Notes: a model not told the origin generated them from the letters alone. Shown: positions 35,541-44,172, counted from the first letter of the stretch. The stretch is 64,000 nt of DNA from Paludibacteraceae bacterium (GCA_016285885.1 JAEERP010000003.1:191510-255509), one strand, 5' to 3'. Translations and numbers: made by a program.

Positions 35541-35990
35541 TTATTTAACCCTTTTCATATTACGAATAACCTTCGCCTTACGAGGAAGAACACTTGGAAC
35601 ATCTAATTGAAATGACAATTTATCGCCACTAAGATCAACGACAGACAGTTCTTTTGTCCTTTGTTTAATAATTTTTTCTATCTCATCAGTTTCCAACACA
35701 TAGAAATCGATGGTGTCTGAAACAAATGTCACTTTTTTCTCTGAAGAATTATACGTATAGTCGCCTACTTCACGGAGAACCAATCCAGGGACCTTCATTG
35801 GCGGGGTTTTGCAAGGATTCACCATTTCATAACGACCGTTCTCATAAAAAGAATAGACGGCATTTTTCTCATAAGCCACAAAAGCCGATTGCTGCTGATC
35901 CGCCGCACCAGCAACAAAGAAACCTTCCGTCTCCCATTTTCCACATATATTACCTGAAGAACATGCGCATAACCCAATCAAGGTCAGCAT
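35541..35990 (-). CDS. Hypothetical lipoprotein, signal possibly frameshifted
   Basis: The frame from ATG 35990 gives 149 aa starting MLTLIGLCACSSGNICGKWE, with a lipobox (LCAC) but a very short n-region. An ATG at 36009-36007 followed by a run of seven A would, with one A fewer, give MKKLFYMLTLIGLCACSSG, a normal lipoprotein signal. So this is either phase variation or slippage in the A tract, a sequencing error, or true initiation at 35990. The mature protein has CGKWETEGFF and YSFYENGRYEM strands, a beta-rich small fold of unknown function. Confidence 0.75.
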   Translation of the reverse strand: MLTLIGLCACSSGNICGKWETEGFFVAGAADQQQSAFVAYEKNAVYSFYENGRYEMVNPCKTPPMKVPGLVLREVGDYTYNSSEKKVTFVSDTIDFYVLETDEIEKIIKQRTKELSVVDLSGDKLSFQLDVPSVLPRKAKVIRNMKRVK

Positions 35991-36114
35991 ATAAAATAAT
36001 TTTTTTCATATTTGTCTATTATGTTTTTAGTTTCACAAGTGATTACAAATATAAAAAAATATATAAAATCCAACTGATTCAAAATGACAAACAATCTGCC
36101 GTACATCCAAATGC

Positions 36115-36140
36115 GGAGACGCAACATTTTGCGTCTCTAC
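36115..36140. repeat. REP palindrome containing the RAYT stop codon
   Basis: GGAGACGC-AACATTTT-GCGTCTCTAC. The minus-strand TAG stop codon of the RAYT gene (36137-36139) lies inside its right arm. Confidence 0.85.
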
Positions 36141-36709
36141 GGTGTAGTCTGATTCATTGCGTCATATTTCCATCGTGCCACATTGTTTTCAATATATTCC
36201 GCGATACGGTTCATTTCCTCTTGGTTACGAATGATACGGTCATGGAACCGTGCCTGCCAGGCGAATGGGATGTTGTTTCTGTGCGCATAGACGGTGGTCC
36301 CGATTTTTATTCCCCGCACAATCGATGACAGGTTTTGGGATTGAGGTCCGAAACCCTGCCGGACGTCGCATTGTAGAGACGCAACATATTGCGTCTCCGC
36401 GGATTGAGACGCAATATGTTGCGTCTCTACATTCGGGCGATCAATGATTATAATTATATGCACATGATTAGGCATTACGACATACAATGGCACATCAGCG
36501 TTAGAAAAATGATTATGAACCTCTTGTATGCATTTTTCCGCCATTTTCCCCACCTCCGACAGCCTCATTTCCCCATTCACAATCTCTCCGAAAAAATGTT
36601 CACGATTTTGGGTGCAGATCGTTACGAAATATTCGCCACCCTCATAATCATGCCAATGTGCACGGGCGGAAGGTATACGATAGATCCCTTTGAATTTATT
36701 GTCAGACAT
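36137..36709 (-). CDS. REP-associated tyrosine transposase (RAYT, Y1_Tnp)
   Basis: The 190-aa protein has an HUH motif in VVMPNHVHIIII (His82-Val-His84) and a catalytic Tyr172 in NRIAEYIENN, the pair that makes single-strand nicks in the IS200/IS605-like Y1 transposase family. The start YRIPSARAHWHDYEGGEYFVTICTQNREHFFGEI is typical of stand-alone RAYT proteins, which act on REP palindromes rather than on their own ends. The gene is surrounded by matching palindromes at 35411-35494, 36115-36140 and 36825-36942. Residues 94-113 (VETQHIAS...ETQYVASLQ) are encoded by a 58-bp REP pair inserted in frame, just after the HUH motif, and the stop codon is also in a REP. The enzyme may or may not tolerate the insertion. 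Confidence 0.92.
   Translation of the reverse strand: MSDNKFKGIYRIPSARAHWHDYEGGEYFVTICTQNREHFFGEIVNGEMRLSEVGKMAEKCIQEVHNHFSNADVPLYVVMPNHVHIIIIIDRPNVETQHIASQSAETQYVASLQCDVRQGFGPQSQNLSSIVRGIKIGTTVYAHRNNIPFAWQARFHDRIIRNQEEMNRIAEYIENNVARWKYDAMNQTTP
36373..36430. repeat. REP pair inside the RAYT coding region
   Basis: Two palindromes (GAGACGCAACAT-ATTGCGTC and its inverse), joined by CGCGGATT, form a 58-bp unit that is itself an inverted repeat. Its length leaves the reading frame open (residues 94-113). The same two-hairpin layout with a near-identical spacer (CGTGGATT) occurs at 36885-36942. Confidence 0.9.
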
Positions 36710-36824
36710 AACAGATGGATTTTAAATACAATTTTCACATCTATAACGTGAAAAAATGGATTTATTGTATTGGTAGGAATGCAATGTTGTGATGCATTGC
36801 ATTTTTGACGTGTCGTGTTGCATT

Positions 36825-36942
36825 GTAGAGACGCAAGATTTTGCGTCTCTACGACTGAAACCGTAGGATTTTTCGAATGTACTGGTAGAGATGCACAGCC
36901 GTGCGTCTCCGTGGATTGAGACGCAATATGTTGCGTCTCTAC
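36825..36942. repeat. Cluster of three REP palindromes upstream of RAYT
   Basis: Palindromes at 36825-36852, 36885-36909 and 36918-36942 all have GAGACGC/GCGTCTC arms. The first two are separated by a spacer containing CCGTAGGATTTTTCG, as in the 35411-35494 pair, and the last two by CGTGGATT, as in the copy inside RAYT. Confidence 0.88.
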
Positions 36943-36973
36943 AGCTAACGATAATCCCCTGCCTTGAAAAAAC

Positions 36974-37002
36974 AAAAAGGGCACCCCACACGAGGTGCCC
37001 TT
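36974..37002 (-). terminator. pckA intrinsic terminator
   Basis: On the minus strand GGGCACC...GGTGCCC forms a stem followed by TTTTTG, 19 bp after the pckA stop codon. Confidence 0.85.
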
Positions 37003-37020
37003 CTATTGAGAGAAAATTGA

Positions 37021-38622
37021 TTACAATTTAGGGCCAGCGGCAACCAAAGCCTTACCAGCTGCGTTACCAGTGTACTTCACGAAGTTCTTTTGGAAGCGTG
37101 AAGCCAAATCCTTCGCCTTCGTCTCCCACTCGGAAGCGTTAGCGTAAGTGTCGCGAGGATCCAAGATAGCTGGGTTCACGCCTGGCAATGCGGTAGGAAC
37201 CTCGAAGTCGAACATAGGGATCTTCTTCGTAGGAGCCTTCAAGATGTCACCGCTCAAGATAGCGTCGATGATACCACGGGTATCAGGGATAGAGATACGC
37301 TTGCCTGTTCCGTTCCATCCAGTGTTCACCAAGTATGCCTTAGCGCCAGACTTCTGCATCTTCTTCACCAACTCCTCAGCGTATTTGGTTGGGTGCAACT
37401 CCAAGAATGCCTGTCCGAAGCAAGCGGAGAAGGTTGGAGTAGGCTCCGTGATACCACGCTCCGTTCCGGCCAACTTAGCCGTGAAACCGCTCAAGAAGTA
37501 GTATTGAGTCTGCTCAGGAGTCAAGATGGATACTGGAGGCAACACACCGAACGCGTCAGCCGACAAGAAGATAACGTTCTTAGCGGCAGGAGCGGAAGAT
37601 CCTGGTTGGATGTTGTTGATGTGGTTGATAGGATAAGAAACACGGGTGTTCTCGGTAACGGACTTGTCGTTGAAGTCGATCTTGCCGTTCTTGTCCACCG
37701 TAACGTTCTCCAACAAAGCGTTGCGTTTGATGGCGCCGTAGATGTCTGGCTCATGCTCTTTGCTCAAGCCGATCACCTTAGCGTAGCAACCGCCCTCGAG
37801 GTTGAACACGCCCTCGTCGTCCCATCCGTGCTCGTCGTCACCGATCAAGCGACGCTTAGGGTCAGTTGACAAGGTAGTCTTACCTGTACCGGAGAGACCG
37901 AAGAAGATAGCGGTGTTCTTGCCCTGCATGTCGCAGTTAGCGGAGCAGTGCATGGAAGCGATGCCCTTCAATGGCAAGTAGTAGTTCTGCATGGAGAACA
38001 TACCCTTCTTCATCTCACCGCCGTACCAAGTGTTGATGATCACTTGCTCGCGGGAAGTAACGTTGAAGGCAACGCAAGTCTCGGAGTTCAGACCCAATTC
38101 CTTGTAGTTCTCTACCTTCGCCTTAGAAGCGTTGTAGATGACGAAGTTAGGCTCGAAGTTAGCCAACTCCTCAGCGGTAGGTTGGATGAACATGTTCTTC
38201 ACGAAGTGAGCTTGCCAAGCCACCTCCATGATGAAACGAACAGCCAAGCGGGTTGCCTTGTTGGCACCGCAGAAAGCGTCCACTACATAAAGTTGCTTGT
38301 TGGAAAGTTCCTTCTTCGCAATCTCCTTCACCTTAGCCCAAACCTCTTCGCTCATTGGGTGGTTATCGTTCTTGTACTCCTCTGAAGTCCACCATACAGT
38401 GTCCTTGGAGTTCTTGTCCATCACGATGTATTTATCCTTAGGAGAACGACCGGTGTAGATACCTGTCATCACATTCACTGCTCCGAGTTCAGTCACTTGT
38501 CCTACCTCATAGCCGCTCAATCCGGCTTTTGTTTCCTCTTTGAAAAGATCCTCGTAGGATGGATTGTGGGCGATCACCGTGGATCCAGTGATGCCGTACT
38601 TGCTTAAATCTAAGTTTGCCAT
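37021..38622 (-). CDS. pckA: Phosphoenolpyruvate carboxykinase (ATP)
   Basis: The 533-aa cytoplasmic enzyme interconverts oxaloacetate + ATP and PEP + CO2 + ADP. In succinate-forming anaerobes of this group it often runs towards oxaloacetate, fixing CO2. The kinase-1a P-loop [13 protein letters not shown] is at residues 241-252; the metal-binding region is [18 protein letters not shown] and the substrate-binding region is [12 protein letters not shown]. The length is typical. A -7 element TAAATTTG on the minus strand at 38710-38717 suggests a leader of about 85 nt. It is monocistronic and ends at the hairpin at 36974-37002. Confidence 0.98.
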   Translation of the reverse strand: MANLDLSKYGITGSTVIAHNPSYEDLFKEETKAGLSGYEVGQVTELGAVNVMTGIYTGRSPKDKYIVMDKNSKDTVWWTSEEYKNDNHPMSEEVWAKVKEIAKKELSNKQLYVVDAFCGANKATRLAVRFIMEVAWQAHFVKNMFIQPTAEELANFEPNFVIYNASKAKVENYKELGLNSETCVAFNVTSREQVIINTWYGGEMKKGMFSMQNYYLPLKGIASMHCSANCDMQGKNTAIFFGLSGTGKTTLSTDPKRRLIGDDEHGWDDEGVFNLEGGCYAKVIGLSKEHEPDIYGAIKRNALLENVTVDKNGKIDFNDKSVTENTRVSYPINHINNIQPGSSAPAAKNVIFLSADAFGVLPPVSILTPEQTQYYFLSGFTAKLAGTERGITEPTPTFSACFGQAFLELHPTKYAEELVKKMQKSGAKAYLVNTGWNGTGKRISIPDTRGIIDAILSGDILKAPTKKIPMFDFEVPTALPGVNPAILDPRDTYANASEWETKAKDLASRFQKNFVKYTGNAAGKALVAAGPKL

Positions 38623-38822
38623 GCTAACTTTAAACTATATTTGTTTATAAATAATTAATCCTAATCAATTAAAAGGGGGATCGTGTCCTTACGGAACTCT
38701 CAATCCACGCAAATTTAATAAAAAATTTTATATATCCTTTTCTGAAAGAAAAAACATCATCATTTTTTATCACGCTTCTTTTCCCGTCAACCGGCGCACC
38801 AGCCTTACCCCTCCCGAAGCAA

Positions 38823-39479
38823 TTAATCACTCAAACTGGCGATCAGGGAGATGGTGAGGTGGAAGCTCGTCGTCATGTTCTTTTCCCGCTCTTTGCGCGT
38901 GACATGGGAATAGCTGTCGTAGATCTTAGTCTTCCGTATTTGCTCCATCACCGGGATGCTGAATCCGATGCAGACTGTCCGGAAGCGAACGCCCACCTCA
39001 GGGTTGATGTACAAGCCACCCAGCTTTTCCTGATATTCGTTATATTTATAGAACCATCTGCCACCCTCCCGCTGGAATAGATCATAATCCTCGTAATCAT
39101 GGTCTATCAGGTTGACACTGCCTCCCACTTTCAGCCCGAAATAGGGAGAGACCTTTTTGTCGGAGAGGCTCATGCGGACCTCACCGTAGATCGGCAAGGA
39201 GAGTTGCGGGTTGCAAAAATCATACAGCCAGCGTCTGCATTCAACCCCCACGCCATAGTAGAAATGTTCGTCATGCTGGTATCCAATATCAAACGCAAGA
39301 GCATGTGCGACAGATAGATAGCTTATTTTATCCTCCAAATCCGTATACCAAAGGAACCCGAATGCGGAACGCTCCGTCTTAAACTTCAGGCCTCGTGAAA
39401 GGAAGTGGTCCGATGATCCCTCCGCACATAGGCCCAACGCATAAAACGCACATAGCACGATTAGTAATATTTTCTTCAT
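38823..39479 (-). CDS. Hypothetical outer-membrane beta-barrel-like protein
   Basis: The 218-aa protein has a signal peptide (MKKILLIVLCAFYALGLCAEG). The remainder alternates hydrophobic and polar residues in strand-sized pieces with aromatic ends (AHALAFDIGYQHDEHFYYGVGVECRRWLYDF, LPIYGEVRMSL, VSPYFGLKVGGSVNL, GGLYINPEVGVRFRTVCIGFSIPV), typical of small eight-stranded barrels of the porin-family type in Bacteroidetes. The function is unknown. It stands alone. Confidence 0.85.
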   Translation of the reverse strand: MKKILLIVLCAFYALGLCAEGSSDHFLSRGLKFKTERSAFGFLWYTDLEDKISYLSVAHALAFDIGYQHDEHFYYGVGVECRRWLYDFCNPQLSLPIYGEVRMSLSDKKVSPYFGLKVGGSVNLIDHDYEDYDLFQREGGRWFYKYNEYQEKLGGLYINPEVGVRFRTVCIGFSIPVMEQIRKTKIYDSYSHVTRKEREKNMTTSFHLTISLIASLSD

Positions 39480-39795
39480 ATTCTGCTCCTATTCATTCAT
39501 GTGCCCCTAAGGGAAGGCGACATGGTTATATGTTACATTCAACTGATTAACAATCACATAAAACATCACTTATTCCCCCATGCTCTCCCTGTTTCACAGA
39601 TCTAAAGTCCTGAAACAGTTCAATCCACGGCGGAAACAGCATAACAAAGATAGGGCATTTTTGATACAAAAAAAATATATCGGCGGGTAGTTACGGAGGG
39701 GGAAGGTTCGTGACGACAAATGCGATCAATTCTTAAAACCTTAACGCCTAATTTTCAATTTTTTTGTAATTTTGCGCCCGAAAAATGAAGCAGAT
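39480..39795. other. Divergent intergenic region
   Basis: No gene is visible. A -7 element TAATTTTG for the downstream thioesterase lies at 39767-39774, in a T-rich tract. Apart from that I see no repeat or structure worth naming. Confidence 0.5.
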
Positions 39796-40200
39796 ATGGC
39801 GATCGAAGATTTAATGGCGAAGGAAAGGATGCGCCGCTACGTGGTGGACGAGTCCAAACTGAACATCAACAAGACGCTTTTCGGCGGGGAGGTGATGGCT
39901 TGGATGGACAAGGTGGGGCATGAGCTCGCCGTCGAGCTGACACAACGGACCATGTGCACGGCGGCGGCGGACAAGATCCGTTTCCATAAACCTGCCTATC
40001 TGGGTGAGACCATCGAGGTCGTGGCGAAACCGCTGGACCTCGGACCTGTGAAGATGGTGCTGGCGCTGACCGCCACAGCAGACCCCGACGGGGAGAACCG
40101 ACGCGTCATCCTGACCGGAGTCTATACCTTCGTGCAACTGGACGGGAAGGGCCGTCCCCAACGGATATCCTACCATGACCCGTATGGTTGCTTGGCTTAA
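39796..40200 (+). CDS. Acyl-CoA thioesterase, hotdog fold (YciA/ACOT type)
   Basis: ATG 39796 (MAIEDLMAKERMRRYVVDES, 134 aa) is chosen; an upstream TTG at 39772 lies inside the -7 element and is unlikely. The conserved hotdog motifs are NKTLFGGEVMAWMDKVGHELAVEL (with the catalytic Asp/Gly context) and DKIRFHKPAYLGETIEVVAKP. It cleaves acyl-CoA thioesters in the cytoplasm, probably controlling CoA pools. The TsaC/Sua5 gene follows after 37 bp and may be co-transcribed. Confidence 0.92.
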   Translation: MAIEDLMAKERMRRYVVDESKLNINKTLFGGEVMAWMDKVGHELAVELTQRTMCTAAADKIRFHKPAYLGETIEVVAKPLDLGPVKMVLALTATADPDGENRRVILTGVYTFVQLDGKGRPQRISYHDPYGCLA

Positions 40201-40237
40201 TGATACGAATTGAATATTGAAGTAAAGAATTGATACG

Positions 40238-40849
40238 ATGCTAATTAGAATTTATCCTGAAAACCCGAACGAGCGGGAAATCGAGAAGGTGGTGCAGTTC
40301 CTTCGCGACGGCGGACTCATCGTCTACCCGACGGACACCATCTACGGTTTGGGCTGCGACATCTTCAACACGAGAGCCGTGGAGAAGATTTGCCGCTACA
40401 AGAACATCGACCCCCGCAAGGCGAACCTCTCCTTCATCTGCTACGACCTGAGCAACATCAGCGAGTACGCGAAGGTGGACAATAATACCTTCAAACTGAT
40501 GAAGAAGAACCTCCCCGGACCTTTCACCTTCATCCTGAACGGCAACAGCAACCTCCCGAAGCTCTTCCGCAACAAGAAGACGGTGGGTATCAGGGTGCCG
40601 GACAATAACATCATCCGCGAGCTGGTCAGGGGCTTGGGCAACCCTATCCTCTCCACCTCCGTGCGCGACGATGACGACGAGATACTGGAGTACTTCACCG
40701 ACCCCGAACTGATCCACGAACGGTATGAGAACATAGCCGACGTGGTGATCAATGGCGGTTTCGGCACCTTGGATCCCTCCACCGTCGTGGACTGCACCGG
40801 CGACGAACCCGTCATCGTCCGTCAAGGCAAAGGCGAACTCATCCTATAA
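40238..40849 (+). CDS. L-threonylcarbamoyladenylate synthase (TsaC/YrdC/Sua5)
   Basis: The 203-aa YrdC-fold protein makes threonylcarbamoyl-AMP, the donor for t6A37 of ANN-decoding tRNAs. Supporting motifs are GGLIVYPTDTIYGLGCDI, KRKxxDP-like YKNIDPRKANLSFICYDLSNISEYA, PGPFTFILNGN and PILSTSVRDDDDE with STVVDCTGDEPVIVRQGKGEL. It lacks the C-terminal Sua5 domain, so it is the short TsaC type. Confidence 0.95.
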   Translation: MLIRIYPENPNEREIEKVVQFLRDGGLIVYPTDTIYGLGCDIFNTRAVEKICRYKNIDPRKANLSFICYDLSNISEYAKVDNNTFKLMKKNLPGPFTFILNGNSNLPKLFRNKKTVGIRVPDNNIIRELVRGLGNPILSTSVRDDDDEILEYFTDPELIHERYENIADVVINGGFGTLDPSTVVDCTGDEPVIVRQGKGELIL

Positions 40850-40863
40850 TTTTCAACTCTTAA

Positions 40864-40893
40864 TTGACTTCGTCGAACTAACGTTTCATAATT
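40864..40893 (+). repeat. Intergenic element TTGACT(A/T)CGTCGAACT, copy 1
   Basis: First of 12 copies of a 30-bp element starting TTGACTTCGTCGAACTAACG and running to TTTCATAATT. It lies between the TsaC and EamA genes. Other copies are at 42773, 43901, 43929, 44173, 44293, 49109 (inverted), 50779, 50875, 51002, 53870 and 63667. Confidence 0.85.
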
Positions 40894-40914
40894 CAAAATT
40901 CATAATTCTCTAAA

Positions 40915-41817
40915 GTGTGGGTCTTTTTAGCACTACTATCGGCCATCTTGTTAGGCATCTATGATGTCTTCAAGAAACGTTCCCTGAAGGAGAACGCGGT
41001 GATACCCGTATTGGCCTCATCCATATTCATCTCGGCGGTGTTCTTCTCGTTCTTCCTGTTCGCCTCGAAGGTGGCGCCCGAGCAGGTGTCCGGCACCTGG
41101 TTCTACGTGCCCGAGATGGATCTCCACGCCCACCTCTGCATCTTCCTGAAATCGGCCATCGTGTTAGGCTCCTGGATATCCGCCTATTTCGGCATGAAGA
41201 ACGTGCCGATCACCATCTTCTCGCCCATCCGCGCGACGCAACCCGTCTGGACGGTCATAGGCGCCTTCATCATCTTCGCGGAGCGGCTGACGCCCCTGCA
41301 GGCGACCGGCATCATCGTCACCATCGTATCCTTCTACCTCTTCTCGTTGGCGGGGCTCAAGGAAGGCATCTCATGGAAGCGCAACAAGTGGATATGGCTC
41401 ATCATCCTCGCCACGCTCCTAGGCGCCGCAAGCGGGTTGTACGACAAGCACCTGATGCGGTCGTTCGACCGGGTAGGCGTGCAGGTCTTCAGCACGATGT
41501 ACCAGGCCCTGTTGATGCTCGTCATCCTATTCGCCCTGTGGTATCCACGGAGGAAGCACACCACACCGTTCGAGTGGCGGTGGAGCATCGTGGGCATCTC
41601 CGTCTTCCTGATCTTGGCCGATTACGTATACTTCTGGGCGCTCTCTTCGGACAATGCGCTCATCTCCATCGTCTCCACCATCCGTCGTTCGGGGGCGGTC
41701 GTCCCGTTCCTCTATGGCGCGCTCATGCTGAAGGAGAAGAACCTGAAACTGAAGGGAATACTGCTCTGCGGTATCCTCTGCGGCGTCTGCCTGCTGACGA
41801 TCGGGGCGTTGCGTTGA
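40915..41817 (+). CDS. EamA/DMT family transporter
   Basis: The 300-aa integral membrane protein starts at GTG 40915, directly after the repeat element. It has about ten hydrophobic helices in two EamA halves (FLALLSAILLGIYDVFKKRSL; and LIILATLLGAASGLYDKHLMR) with a characteristic RSGAVVPFLYGALMLKEKNLKLKGILL end, typical of the drug/metabolite transporter superfamily. Substrate not assignable. The next gene begins 21 bp later. Confidence 0.92.
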   Translation: MWVFLALLSAILLGIYDVFKKRSLKENAVIPVLASSIFISAVFFSFFLFASKVAPEQVSGTWFYVPEMDLHAHLCIFLKSAIVLGSWISAYFGMKNVPITIFSPIRATQPVWTVIGAFIIFAERLTPLQATGIIVTIVSFYLFSLAGLKEGISWKRNKWIWLIILATLLGAASGLYDKHLMRSFDRVGVQVFSTMYQALLMLVILFALWYPRRKHTTPFEWRWSIVGISVFLILADYVYFWALSSDNALISIVSTIRRSGAVVPFLYGALMLKEKNLKLKGILLCGILCGVCLLTIGALR

Positions 41818-41838
41818 TGGTATATTACACGGAAGAAT

Positions 41839-42603
41839 ATGGATAGAACATTAGAAAACATAAAGAGGATCATTGCGGAAAGCATAAAAGAACACCTGAC
41901 GGACGTTTCAGTCGATGAACTCGAAGAGAATGGATCGCTCTACTATATGAACGGACAGAATGGAACCTCCTTCGACTGGCACGTCAACGACAGGCTTTCG
42001 TCCTTCATGTCTTTTTACGACGACAAGGAGAACCTCGGGGCCGCCAAAGCGAACGTTTACAAGGGAGGTGTGGTCGCCCTCAACCTTTACGGGGCACACG
42101 GCAAAGAGATGGTCCATCAGGCGGAAATACCCCTGAGCGCCACGGAGGCGGACCTGCTACGTCTAGCTGTTTTGTTAAAGCGCAATGCGGACGACAAGGA
42201 TCTTTTTGACGTATCCATCGAAGAAATCGATACGGATAGTGAACCGAAGGCGGAAGAGGTCGCCGCATTCCTCGAAGAGAGGAAGAACCATGAAGCCATG
42301 ATAAAGCGGAGGGAGCTGTTGACCCAGAAAGCCTGCGTGTCGAGGATGATCGTCGACGATGGGTATCAGGTAGGATATATGGTGCGGGAAGAACCCCACG
42401 CCGAAGAGGATAGCGGATGGGCCTTTTACGGAGGAGAGGAAGACGAGGAATACGTTTCCGACCCGAACAATTTTATCATCTCCACCATTTTCCCCGTCGT
42501 CTCCGCAGACCCGGTTGTCGAGGATTATCTAGAGCGTCCCGTTGGCTCGAAACTCATCAGGGTATCATCCGATAAATTCGAAGAGGATGAGGAGGAGATG
42601 TAG
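41839..42603 (+). CDS. DUF2185 (Imm33-like) domain protein
   Basis: The 254-aa cytosolic protein has an N-terminal part (1-150) that is acidic and unassigned (SLYYMNGQNGTSFDWHVNDRLSSFM). The C-terminal part (about 160-250) matches DUF2185: ACVSRMIVDDGYQVGYMVREEP, SGWAFYGGEEDEEYVSDPNNFIIS, YLERPVGSKLIRV. The domain is found in putative immunity proteins and as a stand-alone in many Bacteroidetes. No toxin gene is adjacent, so an immunity role is not supported here. Confidence 0.82.
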   Translation: MDRTLENIKRIIAESIKEHLTDVSVDELEENGSLYYMNGQNGTSFDWHVNDRLSSFMSFYDDKENLGAAKANVYKGGVVALNLYGAHGKEMVHQAEIPLSATEADLLRLAVLLKRNADDKDLFDVSIEEIDTDSEPKAEEVAAFLEERKNHEAMIKRRELLTQKACVSRMIVDDGYQVGYMVREEPHAEEDSGWAFYGGEEDEEYVSDPNNFIISTIFPVVSADPVVEDYLERPVGSKLIRVSSDKFEEDEEEM

Positions 42604-42683
42604 GGTTATGCAGGCATCCGACAAAGCCTCAGAGAGATTTACAATTTAACGATTTACGATTTACAATTTACGACCAACATATT

Positions 42684-42802
42684 CCCTAGGGCGTTGCCCC
42701 AGGCTATATATGTATCGCCCTTTCAGGGCTCGGGTATGTGCAGCGCGTAGAATTGCACGTCCCCAAAAGAAATTGACTACGTCGAACTGACGTTTCAAAA
42801 TT
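42684..42802. repeat. Intergenic repeat block (GGGCGTTGCCCC element plus TTGACTACG element)
   Basis: 42684-42730 is a copy of the CCCTAGGGCGTTGCCCCAGG...CGCCCTTTCAGGGCT element, which is also at 44204-44250 and 50906-50952. 42773-42802 is a copy of the 30-bp TTGACTACGTCGAACT element, just before the stop codon of the repeat-protein gene. These dispersed repeats are a Bacteroidales feature without known function. Confidence 0.8.
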
Positions 42803-42828
42803 CAAAATTCTTAATTAACAATTGACTA

Positions 42829-43836
42829 TCATTCATCAAAAAACACCACCTTCCAATCTTTAGGGACTCTGTTTACATCAAACACTATGGAAAGATCTGA
42901 CGAGCAGACGAAAGTGCCGAAGTCGCTGACGCCGGAGAGCCACAAAAAAGTCTCCAAACGTTCTTTTCTTACGCCATCTCTCCACCTCTCGCCGTGATCC
43001 TCGGCCCACCAATCGATAAAAGCCACCTTCACATAGGCGAGGTTAGAACAGCCCTCAAACATATGGGCGTAGCATTCATCCGCCAACATCGTGGCGGGGA
43101 GGGCGGGCGCCTCCGTCATGCTGACACAGCGGAAGAACATCCCATTATAGCAATATGGGGCTAACCGGGTGGCGGGAAGAGTAGGTGCATGCACCAAGCG
43201 TCGGCAGTGGAGGAACATATCCTCGTAGCATCTTTCCGCCAATGCGGTGGAGGGCAAAGAAGAGACCTGCATCAAGTTGTTGCAATAACAGAACATGCCT
43301 TGGTAGCAACCCTCAGCCATCACAGTGGCGGGAAGAAGAGGCATTCGTCTCAGGCTGGAACACTTACGGAACATCCTGCTGTAACAATATGCGGACAATG
43401 TGGTGGCGGGAAGCTCGGGGGCTTGCTGTAGGCTGGAGCATCTTTCGAACAAACCATAAAAACAATAATCGTTCGGTATCGTCTGGATATCCTTTGCGCC
43501 ATCGATCAAGCTCATCACACTACCGCTGGCATAAATGGGACCAGACATGGCGAAATGTGTGTAGCTCTTCTCGCCTCGGGAGAATCCATCCGGGTTCTCT
43601 CCCTTCAACAAGGCTTTGTCACCCATCTTCTTCAGCCTGACACGCTTTCCAACTTCACAAACGTTCCAACTCTCTCCTCCATCCAATGAATATTGCACAT
43701 CGGGCCCGTCTGCACCTTTCCTGATAATCCAAAACGAAGCACCGTCCTCCCCTGCCGTGAAAGTGAGGTAGTTGGCGGCGGAAGCGGAACAGAAGAGGCA
43801 TAGCAGCATCAAAAGGAGTGTGTTTCTCTTTAACAT
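42829..43836 (-). CDS. BspA/LRR_5-like 26-residue repeat surface protein, one module
   Basis: The 335-aa protein has a signal peptide (MLKRNTLLLMLLCLFCSASAA). A head domain follows (NYLTFTAGEDGASF...VQYSLDGGESWNVC...MSGPIYASGSVMSLIDG). Five 26-residue repeats follow, of the kind CSSLQQAPELPATTLSAYCYSRMF, and then the cap domain, which is degenerate (GVSDFGTFVCSSD...RVPKDWKVVF). No C-terminal sorting domain follows. It is the smallest of six paralogues here. Its promoter (43862-43891) is shared with the 507-codon paralogue. Surface location and adhesion are inferred from the relation to BspA-like repeats. Confidence 0.88.
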   Translation of the reverse strand: MLKRNTLLLMLLCLFCSASAANYLTFTAGEDGASFWIIRKGADGPDVQYSLDGGESWNVCEVGKRVRLKKMGDKALLKGENPDGFSRGEKSYTHFAMSGPIYASGSVMSLIDGAKDIQTIPNDYCFYGLFERCSSLQQAPELPATTLSAYCYSRMFRKCSSLRRMPLLPATVMAEGCYQGMFCYCNNLMQVSSLPSTALAERCYEDMFLHCRRLVHAPTLPATRLAPYCYNGMFFRCVSMTEAPALPATMLADECYAHMFEGCSNLAYVKVAFIDWWAEDHGERWRDGVRKERLETFLWLSGVSDFGTFVCSSDLSIVFDVNRVPKDWKVVFFDE

Positions 43837-43861
43837 AAGTATTTAGATTTATGAATCTGTG

Positions 43862-43891
43862 CAAAAATAATGAAGGGCGTGGAAAAACAAA
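43862..43891 (-). promoter_or_regulatory. Promoter of the single-module repeat gene
   Basis: On the minus strand TTTG (43888-43891), an 18-bp spacer and TATTTTTG (43862-43869) match the Bacteroidetes consensus. The sequence around it is duplicated at 50699-50729. Confidence 0.7.
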
Positions 43892-43900
43892 AATGATAAA

Positions 43901-43958
43901 TTGACTTCGTCGAACTAACGTTTCATAATTGACTTCGTCGAACTAACGTTTCAAAATT
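43901..43958 (+). repeat. Intergenic element, copies 3 and 4 in tandem
   Basis: Two copies of the 30-bp TTGACTTCGTCGAACTAACG element overlap by two bases (43901-43930 and 43929-43958), as if one had been inserted at the end of the other. Confidence 0.85.
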
Positions 43959-44134
43959 CTTAATTCTTAATTATCATGTATCGCCCTTTCAGGGCTCGGT
44001 GTCCAAAACCCGTTCGTCATCAGGGGTTTACACCCCTGCCTGGGGGATGTCGCCCCGCTGGGGCTAGGGGGTGCGTAGCGTGAAAAGAGACGCACTTCCC
44101 TTAACTCTTAATTCATAATTCAAAATTCATAATT

Positions 44135-44163
44135 AAAAAAGGGGCATGCAAACCGCACGCCCC
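44135..44163 (-). terminator. Terminator of the 1380-aa repeat-protein gene
   Basis: On the minus strand GGGGCGTGCGGTTTGCATGCCCC followed by TTTTTT. Near-identical hairpins lie at 50831-50858 and 53838-53868, downstream of paralogous genes. Confidence 0.8.
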
Positions 44164-44172
44164 AACTCTTAA

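Larger units (their letters stand above)
36710..37020. other. Intergenic region with REP cluster and pckA terminator
   Basis: No real gene is present. The short frames seen here are translations of the palindromes. The region holds three REP hairpins (36825-36942) and the pckA terminator (36974-37002). Confidence 0.7.

Noticed and set aside
36622-36991. Short minus-strand frames with VETQHIAS/VETQNLAS peptides
   Set aside because: These peptides are translations of the REP palindromes upstream of and overlapping the RAYT start; no independent gene is supported.
41839-42603. Toxin-immunity module with the DUF2185 protein as immunity factor
   Set aside because: No polymorphic toxin or secretion-linked gene is adjacent; the domain also occurs in proteins unrelated to immunity.
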